Notes: generated from the letters alone by a model not told the origin. 26,153 bases of DNA from Comamonadaceae bacterium UBA2334 (GCA_002344885.1 DDUQ01000048.1:1-26153), one strand, 5' to 3'; shown: positions 17,071 through 25,267, counted from the first letter of the stretch. Made by a program: numbers and translations.

Positions 17071-17451
17071 TTGAAAAGTTCACTACAGTATTTGATATTC
17101 GACTTGCTGGATACAGACGAAACCAGCCGCACCTGGGAGGCCATGGCCAGCGTTGCCCCTGAGCGGGTATCTGCTGTGCTGACTGAGGCCACCGGCTTGC
17201 TGGTCTGGGCCAGGGAACAGTTCGGGACCGATGCGTTGGCGCTGGACGACGGCGGTGAGTGGGATGCCTGGGTGCAAATACAGGCCGATCAGGCTGAGCC
17301 TTGCACCCTGGACTGGCACAAACTCGCAAAAACGCCCGTGCAGACCTTTCCGCCCGGCACCCGGTGGGTAACCATTGCGCTCACCCTGACCGCATCTGGA
17401 CACCTTGCTGAAGCCATGCAGCAGCACCTGGACACCGTCAACCCGGCCTGA
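17071..17451 (+). CDS. Conserved-looking hypothetical protein, about 126 residues
   Basis: I do not recognise a named family. The product is an acidic, soluble, mixed alpha/beta protein with no signal peptide or membrane segment. It starts with a YLIFDLLDTDETSRTWEAMASV segment and has a DDGGEWDAWVQIQ centre and a VTIALTLTASGHLAEAMQQHL end. I have the impression that similar small proteins occur in Comamonadaceae, but I cannot check this. The start is uncertain: TTG 17071 is the longest choice, and TTG codons 8 and 12 are alternatives with no better ribosome site. It lies 57 bp after sdaA on the same strand and could be read from the glycine operon. It converges with the GGDEF/EAL gene, whose stop is 52 bp away. 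Confidence 0.7.
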   Translation: MKSSLQYLIFDLLDTDETSRTWEAMASVAPERVSAVLTEATGLLVWAREQFGTDALALDDGGEWDAWVQIQADQAEPCTLDWHKLAKTPVQTFPPGTRWVTIALTLTASGHLAEAMQQHLDTVNPA

Positions 17452-17503
17452 CACACCCGGCACACCCGGCGCACGCGGCATTTGCCATCAGACCGCTCTG
17501 CGG

Positions 17504-20092
17504 CTACACCCCCAGCCACCGCGCAGCCCACTCGTCGGCTGGCATCGGTCGGCTGAACAGGTACCCTTGGTATGTGTGGCATCCCAACTGCGCCAGCATG
17601 GCCTGCTGTTCAGCCGTCTCCACACCCTCAGCCAACACATCCAGATCCAGACTGTTGGCCAGCGCCACCACCGTGCGGACAATCGATCGGCTGTGGGCCT
17701 GCTCCACCATGTCTCGCACGAATGACTGATCCACCTTGAGTTTGTAGATGGGCAAGCGCTTGAGGTAGCTGAGCGATGAGTACCCCGTACCAAAATCGTC
17801 CAGCGAGAACACTACACCCAACTGCTGCAGACGCTCCATCTTGCGGATGACGTTGTCCACATCCTGCAACAGCAGACTTTCGGTCAGCTCCAGCTCCAGC
17901 CGATGGGGCTCGATGCCCGACTGCTGCACCGCCTCGGTCACATGGTCGACAAAATCGGCGTGGTGGAACTGACGCGCGCTGACATTGACGGCCATTTTCC
18001 AAAGAGGGTTGGGCGCCATCCGACACCAGGTCACCATTTGCTGACAGGCCGCCTGCAGCACCCAGCGCCCGAGGGGGACGATCAGCCCGGTTTCTTCGGC
18101 CACGTCAATGAAGAGACCCGGCGTCATCAGGCCTTGTGCAGGGTGTTGCCAGCGCACCAGGGCCTCCACACCACACAAGTGGCCCGCTTCATCCACCTGT
18201 GGCTGGTAGTGCAGCACGAACTGCTGCGCGACCAGCGCCTGCCTGAGGTCACGTTCCAGCGCCGCATGTTCCGATGCCTTGATCTGCATGACCGGATTGA
18301 AAAAGCGGATGGCATTGCGCCCTGCATCCTTGGCGTCGTACATGGCCATGTCTGACCAACGCAACAAGTCCTGAGGGCTGTCCGTCACATCCGAGAACAG
18401 CGCAATGCCCTGACTCGCGCTCACCACATGCTCCAGTCCACCTGTCAGCTCAAAGGGTTGCAACAACGCCTGCCTGATTTTTTCGGCCACAGCCAGCGCC
18501 TGGCCTGCGGCATAAACCGGATCGGCATCCAGCGACAGCAGCAGCACGAACTCGTCACCACCCAATCTGGCCAACACGTCGTGAGACCGGACCAGCGCAC
18601 CGATTCGCTGGGCCACGCCTTTCAGCAGCACATCACCCGCCGCATGACCCTGGCTATCGTTGACCACCTTGAAGTGATCGAGATCAATGAAAACCAGAGC
18701 GCCATTGCGCCCGGTGCGGCGGGCCAGGGCAAACGCCTCGTGCAAACGCTCGGCAAACATCCGCCGGTTCGGCAACCCGGTCAGCACATCAAAGTAGGCC
18801 AGTCGGTGGATTTCATCCAGATGCTGCCGCTGCTGTGTGATGTCTGTCGATATCCCGCACAGCGCATAGACCTGCCCGGCCGAGTCGCGCAAAGGCAGCT
18901 TGACCGACAACCACACCCGCTCGGGCTTGCCGTCCACTTCCCGGTGTATTTCTTCCGTGGACAGGCGCACGCCTTCCCGAAGCACCTTCAGGTCATTGAG
19001 GTTGAGTTGTTCGGCTTTGTCAGCCGGCATGTACCGGTCGTCGAGTGTGCCCACCACAGCTTCGGCCGTGGTGCCCAGCGCCTCGCACGCCTTGCGGTTG
19101 GCATATTGGTAACGCAGGTCAGGGCCTTTGATGTAGATGGCGGAGTCCACCCCGTCCAATATGGTGTTGAGGCGTTCCTCGCTTGCCTTGATGATGCGGG
19201 TCTTCAACGCCACCTGCTGGCGCAGCCAATAGTTGCCGCCCAACATCAACAGCAACAGCAGGCCGACCGCGCCCAACACCCAACGCAGGTAAACAGGCCA
19301 CACCACTTCGGGCGCTTGCCCGCCCCAGCGGTTGAGGTTGCGAAAGTAGAAAGAGCCCGGGTCATCTTTCCAGGTCATGAGCTGTGTGTCGATGCCAGCC
19401 AGCAGAGCCGCAGGTGCCGACAAACCTGTCACGAAATACAGCTGCGATGGCTGGAACATGATGGTCGTGGGCAACAATTTGTAGTCGTTGGCACGCCATG
19501 CGCCAAACAAATGGTTGGTCAACACCACATCGGCCTGCTTGTCAGCCACCAGTTGAAAGGCCTCGGCCAATGTATCGGCGGGTACCCACGTGACTGGCAC
19601 CTGAAACCCATCCACCATGCCAGCAAAAAAGCGCTGCTGCACCGCGCCCTTCAGGTGGGCCACCCGTTTGCCCCGAAGGTCGAGTATGGATTCGACCTTC
19701 AGGTCAGCCCGCTGGTACACCTGCGACCAGCTGTGCAACGCCGGCTCTATGCCAAACCTGAACAAGGGTGCACGCTCGGGTGTCAGCGCGACATCGGGCA
19801 TCAAGTCGATTTCACCGCGCTGCACCGCTTGCAAGCAGGCCTGCCACTCGCACGGCACAGACTTGATCTGCCAGCCGCCCACACGCGCCAGCTCGCGGGT
19901 CATCTGGCCGAAGATGCCATCGGGCAGGCCGTCGGCACCCATGAAGATTTTGGGCGGGTTCTCGTACACGCCTACACGAACAGCCGACCCCACACCCACA
20001 GGCTGTTGCGCCCAGGCACCTGCACAGCAGCAGGCCAACAGCGCATGCATGAGCAGGCGCGCCAGGTTGTGAAAGCGGGTGGTGAACAACAT
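17504..20092 (-). CDS. Periplasmic-sensor cyclic-di-GMP enzyme (SBP_bac_3 - TM - PAS - GGDEF - EAL)
   Basis: Numbering is from ATG 20092 (862 residues). Residues 1-29 are a signal sequence ending AWA-QQ. Residues about 35-255 form a solute-binding domain of the extracellular amino-acid-binding type (VRVGVYENPPKIF, QAVQRGEIDLMPDV). One membrane helix lies near 270-290 (LRWVLGAVGLLLLLMLGG). A PAS domain covers about 305-420. The GGDEF domain has an intact RLGGDEF at 511-515 and an RxxD inhibitory site (RSHD) five residues before it. The EAL domain has EALVRW at 643-645, NVSARQF, ELTESLLL, LDDFGTGYSSL, KVDQSF, AEGVET and QGYLFSRP. Both active sites therefore look complete, and whether it makes or breaks c-di-GMP is open. 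The ligand is probably a small polar solute such as an amino acid (inference). An in-frame TTG at 20125 is an alternative start. It lies 86 bp after the ABC ATPase gene. Confidence 0.95.
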   Translation of the reverse strand: MLFTTRFHNLARLLMHALLACCCAGAWAQQPVGVGSAVRVGVYENPPKIFMGADGLPDGIFGQMTRELARVGGWQIKSVPCEWQACLQAVQRGEIDLMPDVALTPERAPLFRFGIEPALHSWSQVYQRADLKVESILDLRGKRVAHLKGAVQQRFFAGMVDGFQVPVTWVPADTLAEAFQLVADKQADVVLTNHLFGAWRANDYKLLPTTIMFQPSQLYFVTGLSAPAALLAGIDTQLMTWKDDPGSFYFRNLNRWGGQAPEVVWPVYLRWVLGAVGLLLLLMLGGNYWLRQQVALKTRIIKASEERLNTILDGVDSAIYIKGPDLRYQYANRKACEALGTTAEAVVGTLDDRYMPADKAEQLNLNDLKVLREGVRLSTEEIHREVDGKPERVWLSVKLPLRDSAGQVYALCGISTDITQQRQHLDEIHRLAYFDVLTGLPNRRMFAERLHEAFALARRTGRNGALVFIDLDHFKVVNDSQGHAAGDVLLKGVAQRIGALVRSHDVLARLGGDEFVLLLSLDADPVYAAGQALAVAEKIRQALLQPFELTGGLEHVVSASQGIALFSDVTDSPQDLLRWSDMAMYDAKDAGRNAIRFFNPVMQIKASEHAALERDLRQALVAQQFVLHYQPQVDEAGHLCGVEALVRWQHPAQGLMTPGLFIDVAEETGLIVPLGRWVLQAACQQMVTWCRMAPNPLWKMAVNVSARQFHHADFVDHVTEAVQQSGIEPHRLELELTESLLLQDVDNVIRKMERLQQLGVVFSLDDFGTGYSSLSYLKRLPIYKLKVDQSFVRDMVEQAHSRSIVRTVVALANSLDLDVLAEGVETAEQQAMLAQLGCHTYQGYLFSRPMPADEWAARWLGV

Positions 20093-20178
20093 GTTGCGGC
20101 AACGGCTACGTGCATTCTGCCTCAAGGGCTGCCCGCGTAAACCCGCTCAGACAGGACTGCTGCGGGCGGCGGAGCCCA

Positions 20179-20826
20179 TCACGGCCAATTGAGCACACAC
20201 GCCCCGTCGACGCCATCCGGCGGCTCGTAGCCTGTGGCCACCACCACACGGTGATCGGCCTGGGACGCGGCCTGCAGCAGCTCGGTCACCTGGGCGCACG
20301 AACGCCTGTCCAAGGCCGCAAAAGGCATGTCCAGCAACGTCAGCGGCGCGCCGCTGGCGAAGGCAGCCGCCATCCTCAGCTTGCGCCGCATGCCGGCAGA
20401 CAGACCGTGCAGGGGTTTGGCCAGGTGGCCGGTCAGCTCCAGATGGGCCAGTACGTCGTCGCACACGCCGTCGTCCCAGCGCGCATGGGCGCGGCGGCGC
20501 AGTTGCAAATACCCGTGACCGCTGAGCAGGTCGTGCACGTCGGAAGCCGGGTCGCACCAGAACACCTGCTGTCGGTAGGCCTCGGGTTGGGGCCAGGCAG
20601 GGCAGCCAGGCAACGTCAACTGGCCTGCTTCCGGTTTCAACTCGGCAGCCAGCAGGCGCAGCAAGGTAGTCTTGCCTGCACCGTCTTCAGCCACGACCAC
20701 GGTCAGCCCTGGCGCAAACGCATGCGACCAGTCGGTGCACACGCGCGTACCCGGCCAGCCAAACGTCAGGCGCTGCACGACCAACCCTGGCGATGCCGCG
20801 CCATCCATGCCCTGTTCCGACGACAT
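20179..20826 (-). CDS. Small ABC-type ATPase domain protein with altered catalytic motifs
   Basis: The product is 215 residues from ATG 20826, 8 bases after the aroQ stop, suggesting co-translation. It has the order of an ABC nucleotide-binding domain: a Walker A region AEDGAGKTT (46-54), signature LSAGM (142-146), a Walker B region LTLLDMP (162-168) and a D-loop ALD (171-173). Several residues depart from consensus. The first Walker A Gly is Ala, the Walker B catalytic Glu is Met (D166-M167-P168), the Q-loop region reads WCDPASD, and the switch His position reads ATGYEP. The P-loop GKT is intact, so nucleotide binding is plausible but hydrolysis may be poor. No permease or binding-protein partner is encoded next to it. 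Function unknown. ATG at residue 7 is an alternative start. Confidence 0.85.
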   Translation of the reverse strand: MSSEQGMDGAASPGLVVQRLTFGWPGTRVCTDWSHAFAPGLTVVVAEDGAGKTTLLRLLAAELKPEAGQLTLPGCPAWPQPEAYRQQVFWCDPASDVHDLLSGHGYLQLRRRAHARWDDGVCDDVLAHLELTGHLAKPLHGLSAGMRRKLRMAAAFASGAPLTLLDMPFAALDRRSCAQVTELLQAASQADHRVVVATGYEPPDGVDGACVLNWP

Positions 20827-20834
20827 GCGCGCCG

Positions 20835-21284
20835 TCAGCCCTGCATGCCCGCCAGCGCCTCCAGCGCCTGCGGGTAGCCATTGACGCCGAAGCCGCACAT
20901 CACCGCCCGGGCCACGGGTGAGATGTAACTGTGGTGCCGGAACGCCTCGCGGGCAAACACGTTGCTGATGTGCAGCTCGATGCAGGTCACCCCCGTGCCC
21001 TTGATGGCATCGTGCAGGGCGACGCTGGTGTGGGTGTAGGCGCCCGCATTGATGATGAGCCCCGCCAGCTGGCCCTGCGCATGTAGGCGCCCTGCCTCGT
21101 GAATCCAGTCCACCAGCTCACCCTCGTGATTGCTCTGGCGAAACACCAGTGCCAGGCCGTGTTGAGCGGCAGCAGCTTCGCACATCGCCTGCACATCGGC
21201 CAGCGTGGCGGCACCGTAAACAGCGGGTTCGCGGGTGCCCAGCAGGTTGAGGTTGGGTCCGTTGAGTACGTAGGCGGTTTTCAT
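20835..21284 (-). CDS. aroQ: Type II 3-dehydroquinate dehydratase
   Basis: AroQ carries out the third step of the shikimate pathway, 3-dehydroquinate to 3-dehydroshikimate, as a cytoplasmic dodecamer. The product is 149 residues, the standard length. Visible motifs are NGPNLNLLGTREPAVYG with catalytic Y23, RQSNHEGELVDWIH, LIINAGAYTHTSVALHDA, and ELHISNVFAREAFRHHSYIS with the general acid H105. Its ATG has only a weak ribosome site, but a promoter-like pair stands just upstream. The ABC ATPase gene follows after 8 bases. Confidence 0.97.
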   Translation of the reverse strand: MKTAYVLNGPNLNLLGTREPAVYGAATLADVQAMCEAAAAQHGLALVFRQSNHEGELVDWIHEAGRLHAQGQLAGLIINAGAYTHTSVALHDAIKGTGVTCIELHISNVFAREAFRHHSYISPVARAVMCGFGVNGYPQALEALAGMQG

Positions 21285-21316
21285 GGTCAGCCAGCGATGG
21301 AATGGTCAAAACCCAA

Positions 21317-21345
21317 ATTATCGGCTGCACCACCTCGCGTGTCGC
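21317..21345 (-). promoter_or_regulatory. Candidate sigma-70 promoter of aroQ
   Basis: On the minus strand GCGACA (4 of 6 to TTGACA) is followed after 17 bases by GATAAT (5 of 6 to TATAAT). A start near 21310 would leave a leader of about 26 nt before the aroQ ATG at 21284. Position and spacing are right; the support is sequence match only. Confidence 0.45.
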
Positions 21346-21368
21346 CAAAAGTGCGGCCTCAGGCACGC

Positions 21369-22289
21369 GTGTCACGCACAATCAGTCGGGTGAAGCACAC
21401 GTATTTTTTCCAGCTGGTGGGACTGTCAGCTCTATGGGGGGCGGCCTTCCTGTTCATCCGCGTGGCCAGTCCACCCCTGGGGCCCTGGGTGCTGGCCGGT
21501 TTACGGGTTGTCATGGCCACGGCCACCTTGGGGCTGTTGATGTGGTGGCTGCGCCAGCACTGGCCCTGGCGGCGCTGGCGCGACCTGTTGCGCCTGGGTG
21601 CGTTGGCGGTGGCCATTCCCTTCCTGCTGTATGCCTGGGCCGCGCTGCAACTGCCCGCCGGTTACCTGGCGCTGCTGAACACCACGGCGGTGCTGTTTGC
21701 CAGCCTGGCTGCCGCCTGGTTGGGGGACGACCGGCTCACCCGCACCAAACTGCTGGGCTGCGCGCTGGGCTTCGTGGGCGTGGGCCTGATCGTGCGGCTG
21801 GGGCCCATCGAACCCACGGCCGAACGCCTGGGCGCGGCACTGGCGTGCCTGCTGGCCGCAGCGTGCTACGGGGCCTCCACACCGTTGATGAAGCGCGCCA
21901 CCCGCCACAGTGAGCCGCTGGCCATCGCCATGGGCATGAATGTGGCAGCCGGCATGTTGTTGCTGCCGGGTACCGTCTGGGCCTGGCCACAAGCCCAATT
22001 CAACACGGTGGCATTGGCGGCCACCGCCATGCTGGGCGTGTTCTCGTCAGGCCTGGCAGGTTGGATGCACCTGCGCATCATGCGCCACGTCTCGCCAGTG
22101 GCGGCCGTCAGCCCGGCTTTCATGATCCCGGTGTTTGGGGTGACCTGGGGTCACCTGGTCCTGGGCGAGCCCTTGGGCACCGGCCTGGTGGCGGGCGGCT
22201 TGCTGGTGCTGCTGGCCACCGCACTGGTGACCGGCTTCAACCCGGTGGCGCGCCTGCTGGCGGCCGATGCTGCAGGCCCCAAACCCTGA
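21369..22289 (+). CDS. EamA/DMT-family membrane transporter
   Basis: The product is 306 residues from GTG 21369 and is a likely ten-helix inner-membrane permease of the drug/metabolite transporter superfamily. Two EamA halves are visible. The first runs from FQLVGLSALWGAAFLFIRVA to about ALGFVGVGLIVRLG, the second from ALACLLAAACYGASTPLMK to LGTGLVAGGLLVLLATALV. The GLSALWGAAFLFIR start and the GEPLGTGLVAGGLLV end are typical. The substrate cannot be told from sequence. The start is uncertain: GTG 21369 has a weak AGG upstream, and GTG 21390 and ATG 21297 are in frame. It is divergent from aroQ, and its last 53 bases overlap the 3' end of the converging MFS gene. Confidence 0.9.
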   Translation: MSRTISRVKHTYFFQLVGLSALWGAAFLFIRVASPPLGPWVLAGLRVVMATATLGLLMWWLRQHWPWRRWRDLLRLGALAVAIPFLLYAWAALQLPAGYLALLNTTAVLFASLAAAWLGDDRLTRTKLLGCALGFVGVGLIVRLGPIEPTAERLGAALACLLAAACYGASTPLMKRATRHSEPLAIAMGMNVAAGMLLLPGTVWAWPQAQFNTVALAATAMLGVFSSGLAGWMHLRIMRHVSPVAAVSPAFMIPVFGVTWGHLVLGEPLGTGLVAGGLLVLLATALVTGFNPVARLLAADAAGPKP

Positions 22290-23427
22290 ATGCCGCCAAC
22301 GCAGCCAACGTGGCTGCCGCCGTGCCGCACCAGAACACGGCCTGCAACCCCCAGGCCGAGCTGACCAGCCCACCGCCCATGCCTCCCAGCACACCGGGCA
22401 CTCCATACCCAATGACGGTGTACAGCGCCTGGCCCCTGCCCCGCAACTGCCCCGGAAAATGGTGTGAGATGAGCGCCATGCACACCGTGTGGTGCGCGGC
22501 AAACGTGATGGCGTGGGTCATCTGCGCCAGCACCAGCAGCGGCAACACCAGCGGCCAGCCCGCCGTCCAAGCCATGCGCGCCGTGGTCAGCACAGCGGCC
22601 AGCAGCAGCCAGGCCGTCAGGCTCATCAGTGGCAACCAGCGCGCCTGCGTGAAGAACCAGGCAATTTCCACGATGACCGACACCGCCCACAGCACGCCAA
22701 TCAGGGTCTTGCTGTAGCCCAGGCTGTCCAGGTACAGCGAGAAAAACACGTAAATGAAGATGTGCGCGAGCACATGGAAAAACATGGCCGTGAACAGCCA
22801 GGCCACCGGGGGCTGGCGCAGCAGGGGCAACACCGGCGGGCTGGCGCCCTGGGCAGTGTGCGTGGCCTCCTTGCGGTCGGGCAGCCACCAGACGCTGGCC
22901 GTGACTGCCAACAGGGTGCCCACGGTCCAGGCCGGAAAACTGTCCATGCCCCGGTGCTCGAACCAGGCCCCGGCCGCGAGCACCGTGACCAGAAAGCCAA
23001 TGGAGCCCCACAGGCGGACGCGGCCGTAGCGTTTGGCATCGAACACCCCACCCTGCGTGACCAGGTGGGCCATGGCCGCCTCGCTCATCGGCATCATGGA
23101 GCTGGTGTGCACAAACATGAGCAACAGCACCACCAGCAACCCGGCAAACCCCAGGTCGGCCCACAACCCCAGCGACGAGACAAGAGCCGCAGTGGCCCCG
23201 TACCTCAACAGCTTCACGCGTTCGCCGGAATGGTCACTCAACCACCCCCAGGCATAGGGCGCGAACAGGCGCGTGGCCGATTGAACCGACGTGAGCACGC
23301 TGATGGCCACCAGACCGAAGCCCAGGTCTTTCAGCCACAGCGGCAGATAGGGGTTAAAAAAGCCAATGTGCGCGAAGTAGCTGGCCGACAGGGCGGCAAA
23401 CGGCGCCAGGGCGCGGGCTTGGCTCAT
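22237..23427 (-). CDS. MFS transporter (MFS_1-like, HcaT-type)
   Basis: The product is 396 residues with about twelve hydrophobic helices, an inner-membrane secondary transporter. The N-terminus reads ALSASYFAHIGFFNPYLPLW. The loop after helix 2 carries a motif-A-like GWLSDHSGERVKLL. This arrangement resembles the phenylpropionate-permease/nucleoside-symporter-like MFS subgroup, but the substrate is not predictable. It follows aroC by 85 bp on the same strand. That gap (23428-23512) is AT-rich against its surroundings and could hold its own promoter. Its 3' end overlaps the EamA gene on the other strand by 53 bp. Confidence 0.9.
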   Translation of the reverse strand: MSQARALAPFAALSASYFAHIGFFNPYLPLWLKDLGFGLVAISVLTSVQSATRLFAPYAWGWLSDHSGERVKLLRYGATAALVSSLGLWADLGFAGLLVVLLLMFVHTSSMMPMSEAAMAHLVTQGGVFDAKRYGRVRLWGSIGFLVTVLAAGAWFEHRGMDSFPAWTVGTLLAVTASVWWLPDRKEATHTAQGASPPVLPLLRQPPVAWLFTAMFFHVLAHIFIYVFFSLYLDSLGYSKTLIGVLWAVSVIVEIAWFFTQARWLPLMSLTAWLLLAAVLTTARMAWTAGWPLVLPLLVLAQMTHAITFAAHHTVCMALISHHFPGQLRGRGQALYTVIGYGVPGVLGGMGGGLVSSAWGLQAVFWCGTAAATLAALAAFRVWGLQHRPPAGAPPG

Positions 23428-23512
23428 GGAGCCAACCCAGATTCACAAAAACAGTATCTACAAGGCAATATCAGAAAAGCTCTGGAGCAGTTTTATATCA
23501 ATAAACCTGCCA

Positions 23513-24610
23513 TCACGGATGTGGGTGCGCGATGTCTGGCGTGGCCACACGCACATCGGCACACTGGGCGCGGTGCTGCAGTGCATGCTCCATCACCACC
23601 AGCGCCAGCATGGCCTCGGCAATGGGCGTGGCCCGGATGCCCACGCACGGGTCATGCCGCCCTTTGGTGATGACTTCGGTCGGCTGGCCAGCCGAGTCGA
23701 TGGTGTCGCGCGGAATCAGGATGGAGCTGGTGGGCTTGATGGCAATGCTCACTTCCAGGTCCTGTCCGGTGCTGAGGCCACCCAGCACGCCACCTGCGTT
23801 GTTGCCCACAAAGCCAGTAGGCGTGAGCGAGTCGCCATGTTCGCTGCCCTTGGCCGCCACGCACGCAAAGCCGGCCCCGATCTCCACGCCCTTGACCGCG
23901 TTGATGCCCATCATGGCGTAGGCAATGTCGGCATCCAGCTTGTCGAACAGGGGTTGACCCAACCCGGTGGGCATGCCCTGGGCGGTGACCCGCAACCGGG
24001 CCCCACAGGAGTTGCCGGACTTGCGCAACGCCTCCATGTAGGTTTCCAGTGCGCTCACATCGGCCACGGGGGCAAAGAAGGGGTTGTTGGGCACGTGGTC
24101 CCAGCTCTCGAACCCGATGGGCACATCACCGATCTGGGTCATGCAGCCTTTGAACGTGGTGCCGTAGGTCAGCGCCAGCCATTTTTTGGCCACGGCACCG
24201 GCCGCCACCATCGGAGCGGTCAGGCGCGCAGACGAGCGGCCGCCCCCGCGCGGGTCGCGGATGCCGTATTTGTGCCAGTAGGTGTAGTCGGCGTGGCCAG
24301 GGCGAAAGGTTTGCAGGATGTCGCCGTAGTCTTTGCTGCGCTGGTCGGTGTTGCGGATCAGCAGGCAGATGGGCGTGCCGGTGGTCATGCCCTGGTACAC
24401 GCCGCTGAGGATTTCCACCGCATCCGGCTCGGCCCGCTGGGTGACGAACTTGCTGGTGCCGGGGCGACGACGGTCCAGGTCGGGCTGGATGTCCGCCTCG
24501 TTCAGGGGCATGCCGGGGGGGCACCCATCAACAATGCAGCCAATGGCCGGGCCGTGGGATTCACCGAAGTTGGTGACTGCGAAAAGGTGTCCGAAGGTGT
24601 TGCCGCTCAT
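23513..24610 (-). CDS. aroC: Chorismate synthase
   Basis: AroC performs the last shikimate-pathway step, EPSP to chorismate, needing reduced FMN. The product is 365 residues, normal. Visible motifs are GNTFGHLFAVTNFGESHGPA, DLDRRRPGTSKFVTQR, RPGHADYTYWHKYGIRD, RGGGRSSAR, TGLGQPLFDKLDADIAYAMM, GFVGNNAGGVLGGLSTGQD and KGRHDPCVGIRA. After RSSAR it reads LTAP where E. coli reads ETAM; I recall this as a common betaproteobacterial variant. The ATG lies 8 bases after a -10-like box, so the message may be nearly leaderless. Confidence 0.97.
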   Translation of the reverse strand: MSGNTFGHLFAVTNFGESHGPAIGCIVDGCPPGMPLNEADIQPDLDRRRPGTSKFVTQRAEPDAVEILSGVYQGMTTGTPICLLIRNTDQRSKDYGDILQTFRPGHADYTYWHKYGIRDPRGGGRSSARLTAPMVAAGAVAKKWLALTYGTTFKGCMTQIGDVPIGFESWDHVPNNPFFAPVADVSALETYMEALRKSGNSCGARLRVTAQGMPTGLGQPLFDKLDADIAYAMMGINAVKGVEIGAGFACVAAKGSEHGDSLTPTGFVGNNAGGVLGGLSTGQDLEVSIAIKPTSSILIPRDTIDSAGQPTEVITKGRHDPCVGIRATPIAEAMLALVVMEHALQHRAQCADVRVATPDIAHPHP

Positions 24611-24618
24611 GGGGCGGG

Positions 24619-24646
24619 ATTATCCCAGACGGCACCTGTGGGTCAG
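24619..24646 (-). promoter_or_regulatory. Candidate sigma-70 promoter of aroC, very close to the ATG
   Basis: On the minus strand CTGACC (4 of 6) is followed after 16 bases by GATAAT (5 of 6). Only 8 bases separate the -10 box from the aroC ATG, so transcription would begin at or next to the AUG. I see no Shine-Dalgarno sequence in between, which fits a leaderless start. Sequence match only. Confidence 0.4.
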
Positions 24647-24692
24647 TGTTGCAACGGCCCGGTGATAGCCACCTGGCGCGTGAACCGGTGCA

Positions 24693-25187
24693 TCAGCCCT
24701 TGGCGGGCGGTGCGGGGTCCGCACCGTCAGCGCCATCGGCATCCACATCGTCTTCCTTGGGCCAGTCGCGGATGTAGGCCTTGAGCATCTTGTTCTCGAA
24801 GTTCTGGCTGTCCACCACGGCCTTGGCCACGTCGTAAAAGCTGATCACGCCCATCAGCATGCGGTTGTCCATCACGGGCATGTAGCGTGTGTGGCGCGAC
24901 AGCATCATGGGGCGCACCTGGTCCAGAGAGGTTTCAGGTGTGCACGACATCGGGAACTCGTCCATCACCTTGCGCACGGTGCGGGTACCCAGCACGCCTT
25001 TGTTCTCGGCCAGGCACTGGATGATCTCGCGGAAGGTGAGCATGCCGACCAGATCGCCGTGCTCCATGATGACCAGCGAGCCGATGTCCAGACGGGCCAT
25101 GGCTTCGACGGCATCCTGCAGGTTGTCGTCAGGTGAGGCGGTGTACAACGTGCCGCCCTTGAGGCGGAGGATGTCGCTGACTTTCAT
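24693..25187 (-). CDS. Two-CBS-domain protein
   Basis: The product is 164 residues. CBS 1 spans about 8-60 (LYTASPDDNLQDAVEAMARLDIGSLVIM, GMLTFREII) and CBS 2 about 70-130 (VRKVMDEF, TRYMPVMDNRMLMGVISFYDVAKAVV). Paired CBS domains form a Bateman module that binds adenine nucleotides or similar ligands. No enzyme or channel domain is attached, so it may act on a partner in trans. An acidic Asp/Ala/Pro tail (about 142-164) is probably disordered. It lies between ilvD and aroC on the same strand, with 80 bp to ilvD upstream. Function in the cell is unknown. Confidence 0.93.
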   Translation of the reverse strand: MKVSDILRLKGGTLYTASPDDNLQDAVEAMARLDIGSLVIMEHGDLVGMLTFREIIQCLAENKGVLGTRTVRKVMDEFPMSCTPETSLDQVRPMMLSRHTRYMPVMDNRMLMGVISFYDVAKAVVDSQNFENKMLKAYIRDWPKEDDVDADGADGADPAPPAKG

Positions 25188-25205
25188 GGTGGTGATCCGG
25201 TTTCA

Positions 25206-25253
25206 GTGAAAAAAATTCGCCGGGGTCGCCCGCATACACGGCTGGCCGCACCC
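25206..25253 (-). terminator. Possible intrinsic terminator after ilvD
   Basis: On the minus strand, just after the ilvD stop, GCCGGG and CCCGGC can pair across a loop of about 25-30 bases. GAA and a run of seven T follow. The long loop and the T-run starting a few bases after the stem make this a moderate candidate only. Confidence 0.3.
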
Positions 25254-25267
25254 GGCTGACAAGCACA

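Noticed and set aside
18428..20140. 570-codon plus-strand frame opposite the GGDEF/EAL gene
   Set aside because: All GGDEF and EAL catalytic motifs are on the minus strand. The plus-strand frame is Gln/His/Arg-rich and motif-free.
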